DNA of 64,000 bases from an uncultured Flavobacteriales bacterium. Lineage in GTDB: Bacteria; Bacteroidota; Bacteroidia; Flavobacteriales_E; Vicingaceae. The DNA lies in assembly GCA_905479915.1 (NCBI GenBank), contig CAJQOH010000025.1, positions 1-64,000 on the forward strand, written 5' to 3'. Of this stretch, positions 42,369 to 52,027 are shown piece after piece. The notes beneath the pieces are model-generated. The model had not been told where the DNA came from, made no database searches, and saw only the letters and a list, made by a program, of their open reading frames with translations. Each line of letters starts with the position of its first letter. Position 1 is the stretch's first letter. Both the position numbers and the translations under genes were made by a program.

Positions 42369-45300
42369 ATGAAAAAGGGACTTCTTTTTGTTTTTATTTT
42401 AAGCGCATTTATTTCTTCTGCCCAAGAAACATTTATGGTAAATGGAGCTCACAATAAAAACCATAACTATTATGCATTTACCAATGCAATCATTCACATT
42501 GATTATCAAACAAAAATTGAAAACGGAACGCTTTTAATCAAAGATGGCAAAGTGGTAAGTGCTGGAGATAAAGTTGAACTCCCTGCAAATACTGTTGTGT
42601 ATGATTTGCAACAAAAACACATTTACCCCTCTTTAATAGATCTTTACTCCAATTACGGAGTTGCTACGCAAGAAAAACCAAAACAAAGAAACTATAGCCG
42701 TCAAGCGGAAACAAATAAAAAGGGAGCTTTTAACTGGAACCAAGCCATTAAACCAGAAATAGAAGCAGGGCAAGCATTTAAAGTAGATGATAAAAAAGCA
42801 GCCGAACTTAGAAAGTTAGGTTTTGGAACCGTATTAACCCACCAGCAAGATGGAATAATGCGAGGAACTTCTGCTTTGGTAACTTTAGCGAATGAACAAG
42901 CAAATGCAGTAATGTTAAAAGACAATGTTGCCAACCATTTAGCTTTTAACAAAGGGTCATCTACACAGAGTTATCCTGGTTCTTTAATGGGAATGATTGC
43001 CTTAATTAGACAAACTTACTATGATGTTGATTGGCTTTTTAACAACAAAAAAGCAGATGAATACAACATCTCATTAAATACAATTATTGATAATTGGGAG
43101 CTTCCTCACATTTTTGAAGCCAACGATAAACTGAGTATTTTAAGGGCTGATAAATTGGGGGATGAATTTGAATTGCAATACATTTTTAAAGGAAAAGGTG
43201 ACGAGTACCAAAGAATAAAAGAAGTTAAGGCAACAGGTGGTAAATTGATTCTTCCTGTAAACTTTCCAAAAGCTTACGATGTTAACGACCCTTACGATGC
43301 TTTGCTTATCAATTATTCTGATGTTAAAAATTGGGAGTTAGCTCCATACAACTTAGGGATAGTTGCAAAAAACAAAATTGATTTTTCTATTACAACATCC
43401 GACTTAAAAGACAAAAAAATGTTTTTTAAGAACTTAAGAAAAGCAATTAAAGCAGGACTTTCTGAAGAAAATGCATTAAAAGCATTGACCTATTCTCCTG
43501 CTAATTTTATCAATCAATACGACAAGGTTGGAAGTTTAAGTGAAGGAAAATTGGCCAACTTTATTATTACTTCAGAAAACTTATTTTCGGAAAAAAATAC
43601 CATACACGAAAATTGGATCAAAGGAAAACAATACATTATTTCTGATTATAACATCCTTGATGTTAGAGGGAATTACAGCTTAAACCTTGGAAAGAAAGTT
43701 TATGATTTAAAAGTAAAAGGAGAGCCAAAAAAATTAAAAGGAAGCATAACGGTTCTTGGAACAAAAGACAACAAACCAGATACTGCTAAGATTGCTGTTG
43801 CGCTTAAGGTTTCTAGTAATTTAATCTCATTAAGTTTTAATCCTAAAGATGATTTTGAAAAAGGCACAATCCGTTTAAGTGGTACCATAACTAAAAATAC
43901 CATTTGGGATGGTAACGGACAACTTTCTAATGGTGATTGGATTAAATGGACGGCTATAAAAGGAAAGCCAGATGCGGATAAAAAGAAGAAAAAAGAAGCC
44001 GTATCAGATTCTATCGTTATTCCTAGAATACAATACCCAAATATGGCTTATGGTTTTGATTCTTTACCCAAAGAAGAAACTATGGTAATTAAAAATGCCA
44101 CTGTTTGGACCAATGAAGCTGAAGGGATTCTAAAAAATACAGATGTGGTGATTCATAACGGTAAAATCATGGCTGTTGGTAAAAACTTATCCTATGAAGG
44201 AGCTACGATTATTGATGGGAAGGGGAAACATTTGTCTGCAGGAATTATTGATGAACATTCTCACATTGCAATTAGTAGAGGTGTAAATGAATGTACACAA
44301 TCTGTTACCGCTGAAGTTAGTATTGCTGATGTTGTAAACTCTGATGATGTTAACATTTATAGACAATTAGCTGGAGGGGTAACTGCATCACAATTGCTTC
44401 ATGGTTCTTGTAACCCCGTTGGAGGACAATCGGCAATAATTAAATTAAGATGGGGAAGTACTCCTGAAGAAATGAAAATTAAAGACATTGATGGTTTTAT
44501 AAAATTCGCTTTAGGAGAAAACGTTAAGCGTGCTGGAGGAAAAGCACGATTCCCACAAACAAGAATGGGAGTGGAACAGGTTTATTACGATGCTTTTACT
44601 AGAGCAAAAGAATACAATAACAAATGGGATAATTATGCTGCTGTTCCTGAAAAAGAAAGAGAAAATGTTGTGCCCCCAAGAGTTGATTTAGAGTTAGAAT
44701 CATTGCTTGAAATTTTGAATAAGAAACGTTTTATTTCTTGTCATTCTTACCAGCAAGGAGAAATTAACATGTTAATGCATGTAGCAGATTCTATGGGGTT
44801 TACCGTAAACACTTTTACTCACATTTTAGAAGGGTATAAAGTAGCGGATAAAATGAAGAAACATGGGGCGGGTGGTTCTACCTTCTCCGATTGGTGGGCA
44901 TATAAATTTGAAGTAAATGATGCGATACCATACAATGGAGCAATCATGCACAAACAGGGTGTTTTAACTGCTTTTAATTCTGATGATGCTGAAATGGGCA
45001 GAAGACTAAACCAGGAGGCAGCAAAAGCGGTTAAATATGGAGGAGTTAGCGAAGAAGAAGCTTTAAAGTTTGTTACACTTAATCCGGCTAAACTTTTACA
45101 CCTAGACCATAGAATGGGAAGTATAAAAGTGGGTAAAGATGCTGATGTTGTTTTATGGTCGGATAGCCCTTTATCAGTTTATGCTAAAGTTGAAAAAACA
45201 ATCATTGACGGTAAAGTTTATTATGATTCGGTAATTGATGCTGAATTTCAAGATAAAAACAGAAAGGAAAAAGCCAGAATCATTCAAAAAATGATTGAGG

Positions 45301-45380
45301 CTAAAAAAGGTGGGGCCAAAACACAAGCTCCAAATAGCAAAAAACCAAAACTATATCATTGTGATACTGTTGGGGAATAA
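42369..45380 (+). CDS. Two-domain secreted amidohydrolase, only the second domain metal-binding
   Basis: A 1,003-aa exported protein from the ATG at 42369, where a signal peptide (MKKGLLFVFILSAFISSA) begins; an ATG at 42258 would place it 37 residues in. Residues about 30-480 are an amidohydrolase-like domain whose metal-binding position reads YPSLIDLYSNYG, lacking the HxH. Residues about 570-985 are a second amidohydrolase domain with an intact GIIDEHSHIA (His630, His632), His ligands in SCHSYQQGE and FTHILEGYK, and Asp in NSDDAEM. Imidazolonepropionase-like amidohydrolases hydrolyse cyclic amides or peptides; the substrate here is unknown. A second amidohydrolase gene follows, so they probably work together. 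Confidence 0.88.
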   Translation: MKKGLLFVFILSAFISSAQETFMVNGAHNKNHNYYAFTNAIIHIDYQTKIENGTLLIKDGKVVSAGDKVELPANTVVYDLQQKHIYPSLIDLYSNYGVATQEKPKQRNYSRQAETNKKGAFNWNQAIKPEIEAGQAFKVDDKKAAELRKLGFGTVLTHQQDGIMRGTSALVTLANEQANAVMLKDNVANHLAFNKGSSTQSYPGSLMGMIALIRQTYYDVDWLFNNKKADEYNISLNTIIDNWELPHIFEANDKLSILRADKLGDEFELQYIFKGKGDEYQRIKEVKATGGKLILPVNFPKAYDVNDPYDALLINYSDVKNWELAPYNLGIVAKNKIDFSITTSDLKDKKMFFKNLRKAIKAGLSEENALKALTYSPANFINQYDKVGSLSEGKLANFIITSENLFSEKNTIHENWIKGKQYIISDYNILDVRGNYSLNLGKKVYDLKVKGEPKKLKGSITVLGTKDNKPDTAKIAVALKVSSNLISLSFNPKDDFEKGTIRLSGTITKNTIWDGNGQLSNGDWIKWTAIKGKPDADKKKKKEAVSDSIVIPRIQYPNMAYGFDSLPKEETMVIKNATVWTNEAEGILKNTDVVIHNGKIMAVGKNLSYEGATIIDGKGKHLSAGIIDEHSHIAISRGVNECTQSVTAEVSIADVVNSDDVNIYRQLAGGVTASQLLHGSCNPVGGQSAIIKLRWGSTPEEMKIKDIDGFIKFALGENVKRAGGKARFPQTRMGVEQVYYDAFTRAKEYNNKWDNYAAVPEKERENVVPPRVDLELESLLEILNKKRFISCHSYQQGEINMLMHVADSMGFTVNTFTHILEGYKVADKMKKHGAGGSTFSDWWAYKFEVNDAIPYNGAIMHKQGVLTAFNSDDAEMGRRLNQEAAKAVKYGGVSEEEALKFVTLNPAKLLHLDHRMGSIKVGKDADVVLWSDSPLSVYAKVEKTIIDGKVYYDSVIDAEFQDKNRKEKARIIQKMIEAKKGGAKTQAPNSKKPKLYHCDTVGE

Positions 45381-45393
45381 TTGATTGTGCATG

Positions 45394-45432
45394 AGAATCC
45401 CTCTTGGAGAAGAGGGCTAGGGAAATTGACTG
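45394..45432. repeat. Copy of the palindromic intergenic element
   Basis: CCCTCTTGGAGAAGAGGG is a perfect palindromic stem with a short loop, matching the element at 41754-41771 in reverse orientation and flanked by similar bases (AAT...TAGGGA.ATTGA). It lies between the two amidohydrolase genes. Confidence 0.65.
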
Positions 45433-45466
45433 TTAATCAGAAATAAAAGATCAAGAAAAAGACACT

Positions 45467-46762
45467 ATGAAAAAACTACATATAATATTTGCAATAACTT
45501 TTTGCTTTTTACTTTCCACTTTTGACTTAGTTGCTCAAATAGAGACTCCAGGAAAAAAGCAAACAAATAAAATAATGTTGCTTAATGGAATAGCACATTT
45601 AGGTAATGGAGAAGTTATAGAGGGTTCAGCCATTGCTTTTGAAAACGGTAAATTGACTATTGTAGCAAATGCAGCAGCAATTAAAATTGATTTTAGCCAG
45701 TATGATACGGTTATAGATATTGCAAAAAAACACGTTTACCCAGGAATAATTTCTCCAAATTCTACTTTAGGATTAACGGAAATTGGAGCAGTACAGATGA
45801 CACATGACTATGCTGAATACGGAGTATTTAAACCTCATGTTAGATCAATTATTGCTTACAATACAGAATCTAAAATAACAACCACCGTTCGTTCTAATGG
45901 TGTATTAATGGCGCAAGCTACCCCTAGAAGTGGTGTTATTTCAGGAACATCTTCCATTGTTCAATTTGATGCGTGGAATTGGGAAGACGCTGTTTACAAA
46001 GAAGATGAAGGTGTTCATGTAAATTGGTCGAGCATGTACAATAGATGGAAAGGAGAGAAAAACAAAGAATATGAAAAATCTATTGCTAAATTAAATTCAT
46101 TTTTTGCCGATGCTTTAGCTTATTCTAAAGGGAGTCATTACCCAGAAAAGAACTTACGTTTTGAAGCCATGCGCGGTATTTTTAATGGTGATAAAACTTT
46201 ATACATTCATGCCAATTTCGTTAAAGAAATAACTGAAGCCATTAATTTTTCTAAAAAATATAAAGTAGTTAAGATGGTAATTGTTGGAGGTTATGATGCT
46301 TGGATGGTAACGGATATGTTAAAGGAAAATAAGGTTGCTGTAATTCTAAAGAGGGTTCATAGCTTACCTAGTAGACAAGAAGAGGATGTTTACCTCCCTT
46401 ACAAAATGCCAAAAATTTTACAAGATGCCGGAGTGCTTTTCTGTTTAGAAAACTCTGGAGACATGGAAGCAATGGGAACACGTAATCTGCCTTTTTATGC
46501 AGGAACTGCAGCCGCTTATGGCGTAAAAAAAGAAGATGCTTTAAGCTTAATTACACTAAACACTGCTAAAATACTAGGTATAGATAAAACATGTGGGAGT
46601 ATAGAGGTTGGTAAAGATGCTACACTTTTTATTTCTACTGGTGATGCCTTAGATATGATCGGTAATGATGTAAAATCAGCGTACATTCAAGGAAGAGAAG
46701 TTGATATGGACAACCATCAAAAGAAGCTTTTTAGAAAGTATAGCAAGAAATACGAGGAGTAG
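45467..46762 (+). CDS. Secreted amidohydrolase-like protein without HxH motif
   Basis: A 431-aa exported protein (signal peptide to DLVAQ) with an amidohydrolase-like fold. The N-terminal strand-turn MLLNGIAHLGNGEVIEG and the C-terminal LITLNTAKILGIDKTCGSIEVGKDATL are typical. At the metal site it has YPGIISPNSTLGL where active enzymes have an HxH, and I see no replacement ligands. It therefore is probably inactive or uses a different chemistry. It follows the two-domain amidohydrolase gene by 86 bp, so the two may form a complex, with this protein as a structural partner. Confidence 0.82.
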   Translation: MKKLHIIFAITFCFLLSTFDLVAQIETPGKKQTNKIMLLNGIAHLGNGEVIEGSAIAFENGKLTIVANAAAIKIDFSQYDTVIDIAKKHVYPGIISPNSTLGLTEIGAVQMTHDYAEYGVFKPHVRSIIAYNTESKITTTVRSNGVLMAQATPRSGVISGTSSIVQFDAWNWEDAVYKEDEGVHVNWSSMYNRWKGEKNKEYEKSIAKLNSFFADALAYSKGSHYPEKNLRFEAMRGIFNGDKTLYIHANFVKEITEAINFSKKYKVVKMVIVGGYDAWMVTDMLKENKVAVILKRVHSLPSRQEEDVYLPYKMPKILQDAGVLFCLENSGDMEAMGTRNLPFYAGTAAAYGVKKEDALSLITLNTAKILGIDKTCGSIEVGKDATLFISTGDALDMIGNDVKSAYIQGREVDMDNHQKKLFRKYSKKYEE

Positions 46763-46770
46763 GAGGTTCT

Positions 46771-46862
46771 TACTCATTCCCTGAAGTAGCGAAGCGGATA
46801 TCAGGGATCCAAAAAATCTAAGATTCTTGAGACCTCTACTGGATCCCCGTCTGCACGGGGAA
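46771..46862. repeat. Intergenic palindromes between convergent genes
   Basis: Two hairpins: TCCCTGA (46778-46784) with TCAGGGA (46801-46807), and CCCCGT (46845-46850) with ACGGGG (46855-46860), linked by GGATCC-bearing arms. The sequence resembles dispersed GGATCCCCG...CGGGG small palindromes seen in other genomes. It may also end transcription of the convergent genes. Confidence 0.55.
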
Positions 46863-46929
46863 GAAAGTCAATCCAAGGCTTTGTTATCACATAAATATTA
46901 CTAACCCTTAGCTCCAGGAACTAATTCAT

Positions 46930-49356
46930 CTACCCCCCAACACGCTTAGACTCACTTTCTAAACCAGTTTTACGCTTACGTGATTTTAATTTTTGGTTTC
47001 CGAAATTATAACTCAAGCTAAAACTAACAAAAGTGTTATCAAACCTACCACTACCAACATTCTGTAATCCATTAAACTCTGAGGTTCCTCTCCATCCAAA
47101 ATTTCTAAAGATATTGTTTACTGCCAATCGTGCTTTTAATTTCTTCTTTAAGAAATCCCTCATAAGACCAGCATTTACGTTCCAGTTTGCATCGTATCTA
47201 AAAACTCCACCCCAAACTCCAGGACCAGAATAATAACCAGAAATTTCAGCTTTAAATCCCTTTGGTAAAGTGAATGTATGTTGTTGATACGTCATATATC
47301 CAAAATTTTGAACATCAACTATAGCCCCATTTCCATAATCCGCCTGATTGTTTAAATACGTAGCACTAAGGTTCATAAATACATTCCACCATTTTTTAAT
47401 TTTAAAAGGTAAACTAGCATTAAAACTATACACCTCTTCGGTAGCTAAATTATCCCAAGAAACAAAAGCAGCTCTAGGATCTACATCATCCGGACCAATT
47501 AAACGGGTAATCTTATCCGTGGTTCGGCTATAAGCCAATTTAAAGTTGAATTTATAAAATAGGGTATATCCTAACTCAAAATTATTTACAATTTCAGGTT
47601 GTAAAAACGGATTTCCCTTCCCTAATGAAAGCTCACTTGTTTGAGTTCTAAAAGGATTTAAAACATTGTAATCTGGTCGGTTAATTCTTCTCCCATAATT
47701 AAACGCTAAGCTATTCATCTTAGATACCTTATAGGTTAAACCTGCACTCGGAAACCAACTTAAATAACTCAACTCAACTGGTGGCTCTTGTTTTGAAACT
47801 AAAAAAGGAGATAAGTTTCCGATCGCTTCAGTTTGTTCTGCACGTAAACCACCTATAAAATTCCATTTTTTACCTAAAGGACGTGAATAACTTAAGTAAC
47901 CGGCATACACACTTTCATCGTAATCAAAAATATTAGAACGAGAGTCATCCTGAACAGCAACACCATTTATATCTTCATAAAACAAAAAGGTATTGAAAGT
48001 ATTCACCTGTCCAAATTTACCTCCAAAACCTAATTTTCCTTTTCCTAAACCTCTTTCATAATCGAGTTTAGCCGTATAAATTTCTATCTCAATAGGAGTA
48101 TCAAAACTATTGGTTACTTGACTTATAATAACATCTTCAGACGAGTTATAATATAAGTTGGGTTGAGTTCTAGTATTTTCTGTGAGGTACTTACCATAAT
48201 CAACATCAAAATTTAAACTCTGCCCTTTTTTATTGTAAAAACGATAATTAAGGTTGTAAGTATTATTTGTTCTCTTACTATCCCCTCTATTGTCGGCAAT
48301 TAAAATACTATCAATTTGAGTAATTGAAGCAGCATCAGAAATGGCAACTTTGTTATAGCTAATCTCTTCACCTGTAAAATCTCTTCCACTTACTAAAAAT
48401 CCTACCGTGTGGTTTTTGCTTAAAAAGAAATCTGATCCTAATCTATAATTATACCCAGCCCTATTGTTTTGAGTATTGTTTACTTCCTGCTTATACAACC
48501 CATTTTGACTATTCTTAGATTTAATGTTGTGATAATTATCATTCACTCCATAACCTACAGCACCAAAAACATTCATTTTTTTAGTTCGGTAGTTTCCTGT
48601 TCCATTCACATTGTATCGTGTTAAATCTCCTTGTGTATAAGTAGAACTTAATGATCCATTGGCTCCAACACTTTTATCTTTTTTCAAACGAATATCAACT
48701 ATCCCGGCATTTCCTTCAGCCTCATACTTTGCTCCTGGGTTCGTAATAATTTCAATTTTATCAATCTGATCTGCTGGTAAGTTTTTCAGATAGTTACTCA
48801 AATCATCCCCACTTAAAGGCAATTGTTTCCCATCAATATAAACCCGAACCCCAGAGCGTCCTAAAACATTTATATTGTCACTATTGTCTACCGAAACAGC
48901 AGGAGCTTTTCTTAATAAAGAAAGTGCGTCAGACCCTGTACTGTTAATTGTTCCTTGAACATTAAATACTGTTCTGTCTGGTTTAACCTCAACCATTACC
49001 CTATCCTCAACAACATTAAATTCAGCTAAATCTGCAGCTTGAGCTTCAAATGCTAAAGTCCCAAAATCTTTATTTTCATTTTCTGATAATTGAATGTTTG
49101 GTTTAACCAAATCTGGCAACCCTACAAAAGTTGCTTTTAAGAAATAATTCCCCGCATTTACTCCAGGAATGTTAAAGGTTCCATCCAGATCACTAACTCC
49201 AATTTTAACCATGTTACTATCCGTAGAGCTATACAGCGCAACATTTACAAAAGGCATTACTTCTCCTTTGTCGTCTGCCAATTTTCCTTTAATGGAAGAT
49301 TGTGCAGAAGCACTAAAAAAAACAACTGATAAAACACATGTGAACAATAACCGCAT
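46930..49356 (-). CDS. Outer-membrane beta-barrel family receptor (TonB-dependent receptor-like)
   Basis: An 808-aa outer-membrane protein. A signal peptide (to SASAQ) is followed by a carboxypeptidase-regulatory-like domain (SIKGKLADDKGEVMPFVNVALY, about 21-105), then a plug-like domain (about 125-225; LSLLRKAPAVSVDNSDNINV and GRSGVRVYIDGKQLPLSGDD), then a long beta-barrel (about 230-800) with the many aromatic-ended strands of the OMP_b-brl_3 family. These receptors import ligands such as peptides, metals or glycans in a TonB-dependent way; the ligand here is unknown. It is a lone gene, convergent with the amidohydrolase pair. Confidence 0.9.
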   Translation of the reverse strand: MRLLFTCVLSVVFFSASAQSSIKGKLADDKGEVMPFVNVALYSSTDSNMVKIGVSDLDGTFNIPGVNAGNYFLKATFVGLPDLVKPNIQLSENENKDFGTLAFEAQAADLAEFNVVEDRVMVEVKPDRTVFNVQGTINSTGSDALSLLRKAPAVSVDNSDNINVLGRSGVRVYIDGKQLPLSGDDLSNYLKNLPADQIDKIEIITNPGAKYEAEGNAGIVDIRLKKDKSVGANGSLSSTYTQGDLTRYNVNGTGNYRTKKMNVFGAVGYGVNDNYHNIKSKNSQNGLYKQEVNNTQNNRAGYNYRLGSDFFLSKNHTVGFLVSGRDFTGEEISYNKVAISDAASITQIDSILIADNRGDSKRTNNTYNLNYRFYNKKGQSLNFDVDYGKYLTENTRTQPNLYYNSSEDVIISQVTNSFDTPIEIEIYTAKLDYERGLGKGKLGFGGKFGQVNTFNTFLFYEDINGVAVQDDSRSNIFDYDESVYAGYLSYSRPLGKKWNFIGGLRAEQTEAIGNLSPFLVSKQEPPVELSYLSWFPSAGLTYKVSKMNSLAFNYGRRINRPDYNVLNPFRTQTSELSLGKGNPFLQPEIVNNFELGYTLFYKFNFKLAYSRTTDKITRLIGPDDVDPRAAFVSWDNLATEEVYSFNASLPFKIKKWWNVFMNLSATYLNNQADYGNGAIVDVQNFGYMTYQQHTFTLPKGFKAEISGYYSGPGVWGGVFRYDANWNVNAGLMRDFLKKKLKARLAVNNIFRNFGWRGTSEFNGLQNVGSGRFDNTFVSFSLSYNFGNQKLKSRKRKTGLESESKRVGG

Positions 49357-49429
49357 AACTTAATTCTTTAGAACAAAACTAAGTCCAGTATTTTAGTTCT
49401 GAAATAAAATTATGATAAACGGCTTTTCT

Positions 49430-49777
49430 TTAGCGATAAAGGGTCATCGCTGTTTTTAAGATCTCTTTTATTGATTTAACATCAATGTCTTCATTGGGGT
49501 TGACTCTAAAAATTTTCATTTTTTTCCTATTCCCTGCCTCCAATAGAGGATGCTCCATTTCACTCCCCTTTGTTATTCCTATATAAGGTTCTTGAGTTTT
49601 CTTGTCCTTCCAGAAGTAACAAAACATCTTTTTCTTGTAATAGAAAAAAGGCAAACCATATTTCCATTCTGGAGTAATGCTGTCATCCAAACCAAGAATA
49701 ATATCCTTTAACGCCAATAAACAGCTTTTGTAAGGCTCTTCTTGCTTCAAGTAATAATTATCGTGGTCTGTTAACAT
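49430..49777 (-). CDS. DUF1801 domain-containing protein
   Basis: A 115-aa YdhG-like/DUF1801 protein. The typical pattern is visible: HDNYYLKQEEPYKSCLLALKDIIL, then PEWKYGLPFFYYKKKMFCYFWKDK and a C-terminal EDIDVKSIKEILKTAMTLY. Its ATG shares a base with the stop of the DPP IV gene (TAATG), so the two are translationally coupled. The family's biochemical role is unknown and no catalytic motif is evident. Confidence 0.88.
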   Translation of the reverse strand: MLTDHDNYYLKQEEPYKSCLLALKDIILGLDDSITPEWKYGLPFFYYKKKMFCYFWKDKKTQEPYIGITKGSEMEHPLLEAGNRKKMKIFRVNPNEDIDVKSIKEILKTAMTLYR

Positions 49778-51921
49778 TACTTATTATACTCAACAATATA
49801 ATCCAACATTTTTTGAATTAAGTGAACTCTATCTTTTCCTCTTACATTGTGCTCATGCATTGGATAAGTAAAGAAATCAATTTGAACTTCCTTTTCCACC
49901 GCTTCCTTCAATAAAGTCATGCTATGTTGTGGCACCACAACAGGGTCAACACTTCCGTGGATGATCAACAATTTACCTTCTAAGTTTTCTAAGTACTGCC
50001 CTACTCTAGATTTTGCATATCCTTCAGGATTTTCTTGAGGAGTATCCATGTAACGTTCTCCGTACATTACCTCATAATATTTCCAATCAGTAACCGGACC
50101 TCCACAAGCACCAACATTAAAAACTTTTGGATGTCTAAGCATTAAAGAAGAGGTCATGAATCCACCATAACTCCATCCTTTTACCGCAATTCTATTGCCA
50201 TCAACATACGCTAAAGATTTTAAATAATCTACTCCTAACAATTGATCTTCCATTGCCGCTTCACCAGCATTTCTATGAATGATACTCTCAAAAGCAAACC
50301 CTCTGTTTGATGATCCTCTATTGTCTAATGTAAACACAATGTAGTCTTTTTGAGTTGCCAACCAGTCCATCCACATACTTGCTCCACCACCCCAACTATT
50401 GGTAACCAATTGAGCATGTGTTCCTCCATAAACATAAACCAGCACCGGATACTTTTTTGTTGCATCAAAATTGGCTGGTTTAATGATTCTACTGTATAAA
50501 TCAAATCCATCTTTAGATTTTAATGTTACAAACTCTGTAGTTCCTCTTTTATAATCTTTTAAAGGATTTTCAGCTTTAAAAACACTTCTTGCTTTTCCAT
50601 TTTTTGTAGTAACAACCTCTATGTTTCTTGGAATTGTTAAGCTACTATAATTATCAATTAAATAACTTCCATCAAAACTTAATTGAGCATGATGAACACC
50701 ACTTACCGGTGTAACATTCTTATACTTTCCTGATTTTAAATTAACTTTAAATACATGGGTGTTTCTCGCATCTTTTCCTGTTGCACTTACAAAAACATTT
50801 TGTCCCTTTTTATCAAACCCTAAAATTGACTTTACAACAAATTGAAATTTTGTAACCTGCTTAATTAACTTTCCTGAGATGTTGTATTGGTATACATTCA
50901 TAAAACCATCACGCTCACTCATCCATAAAAATGATGTAGATCTGTTTGGTAAGAATACCGCATCATGTTCAGGTTCAACCCAACGGTCGTTTTTTTCTTC
51001 AAAAAGCGTTTTTACTTTTTCTCCTGTAAGCACATCATACATGTTGTATGCTGCATGATTTTGTGCTCTGTTTACTTCTGCTACTAAAACAAACTTACCA
51101 TCAGGTGTCCAAGAAAGGTTAGTAAGATAATGTTCATCTTTAGTATCAATATTTAAATAAGATGTTTGGTTCTTTTTAACATCGTAAATACCAATTTTAG
51201 CGATCTCACTTTTTTGACCAGCCATTGGGTACTTAATGTTTTTTAATTCCGCTGGATAAGTTGTGATATCTACCAAAGGATAATCAGTAACATTGCTTTC
51301 ATCCTTTTGATAAAATGCCAAAAGATTACCACTAGGGTTCCAAAATGTTCCTTTAGAAATACCAAATTCATAACGGTGGATCGCTTGACCTGATACAATG
51401 TTCTTATCTTCAGTATTGGTAACAGGCAAGGATTGCATTTCAAATGGTTTACCATCCCTATTTGCTTTTGAGACAAATAAATTGTTATCAATTGTATAAG
51501 CCAAAATCTTTCCTTCCTTACTGTAATCTTTATTTACCGCATTTTCATTGTATGGCGTTTTAATCAATTCTTTACCCTTGATGTAGTCGTAATGAATGTA
51601 TTCATTAGAATTGCTAAAAATTATTCCTGTATTGCTAATGTCTTCAATATAAGGAAGGCTTTTTAACTCTGGATATAGCTTTTGCAGTTGCTCTAACCCC
51701 AATTTTGTTACATCTTTTCCTGAAGCAGTTTTGATGATGTACTGATTATCTGCTTTATAGATGTAATTGTTTGTACCAGAAATCCACTTTAGCCCATTGT
51801 AATTTTTTGGGGTTAATCCTTTAGATCTCGATAGAACGGCATCCTCTAACGCTAATTCTTTTTCTTGAGCAAAAGCGCCAATAAACGCTGATAGTGCTAC
51901 TACTAAAAATATATTTTTCAT
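49777..51921 (-). CDS. Dipeptidyl peptidase IV (family S9B)
   Basis: A 714-aa exported prolyl-oligopeptidase family serine protease that removes X-Pro dipeptides from peptide N-termini. A signal peptide ends about residue 18. The N-terminal beta-propeller spans about 30-460 (e.g. RYEFGISKGTFWNPSGNLLAFY). The alpha/beta hydrolase domain has Ser584 in GWSYGGFM, Asp659 in HGSVDPVV and His691 in MHEHNVRG, a full triad. The length matches DPP IV/S9B in Bacteroidota. It shares its stop with the DUF1801 start and is divergent from glyS. Confidence 0.94.
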   Translation of the reverse strand: MKNIFLVVALSAFIGAFAQEKELALEDAVLSRSKGLTPKNYNGLKWISGTNNYIYKADNQYIIKTASGKDVTKLGLEQLQKLYPELKSLPYIEDISNTGIIFSNSNEYIHYDYIKGKELIKTPYNENAVNKDYSKEGKILAYTIDNNLFVSKANRDGKPFEMQSLPVTNTEDKNIVSGQAIHRYEFGISKGTFWNPSGNLLAFYQKDESNVTDYPLVDITTYPAELKNIKYPMAGQKSEIAKIGIYDVKKNQTSYLNIDTKDEHYLTNLSWTPDGKFVLVAEVNRAQNHAAYNMYDVLTGEKVKTLFEEKNDRWVEPEHDAVFLPNRSTSFLWMSERDGFMNVYQYNISGKLIKQVTKFQFVVKSILGFDKKGQNVFVSATGKDARNTHVFKVNLKSGKYKNVTPVSGVHHAQLSFDGSYLIDNYSSLTIPRNIEVVTTKNGKARSVFKAENPLKDYKRGTTEFVTLKSKDGFDLYSRIIKPANFDATKKYPVLVYVYGGTHAQLVTNSWGGGASMWMDWLATQKDYIVFTLDNRGSSNRGFAFESIIHRNAGEAAMEDQLLGVDYLKSLAYVDGNRIAVKGWSYGGFMTSSLMLRHPKVFNVGACGGPVTDWKYYEVMYGERYMDTPQENPEGYAKSRVGQYLENLEGKLLIIHGSVDPVVVPQHSMTLLKEAVEKEVQIDFFTYPMHEHNVRGKDRVHLIQKMLDYIVEYNK

Positions 51922-51994
51922 CTGTTTTCTTATTTTTTATCTTGTTTGATCAGTCTATTTACAATTCTCGTTCCGTTTTTGAGAAATTGAGTAC

Positions 51995-52002
51995 CAAAGT
52001 TA
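51995..52002 (-). promoter_or_regulatory. -7 promoter box for the DPP IV gene (TAACTTTG)
   Basis: TAnnTTTG match on the minus strand, giving a leader of about 70 nt before the DPP IV ATG. It lies only about 20 bp from the opposing glyS box, so the two promoters are back to back. Confidence 0.45.
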
Positions 52003-52015
52003 TAAAAATGAATGT

Positions 52016-52023
52016 TATTTTTG
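52016..52023 (+). promoter_or_regulatory. -7 promoter box for glyS (TATTTTTG)
   Basis: TAnnTTTG match ending 4 bp before the glyS ATG, predicting a leaderless mRNA. Confidence 0.45.
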
Positions 52024-52027
52024 CCGC

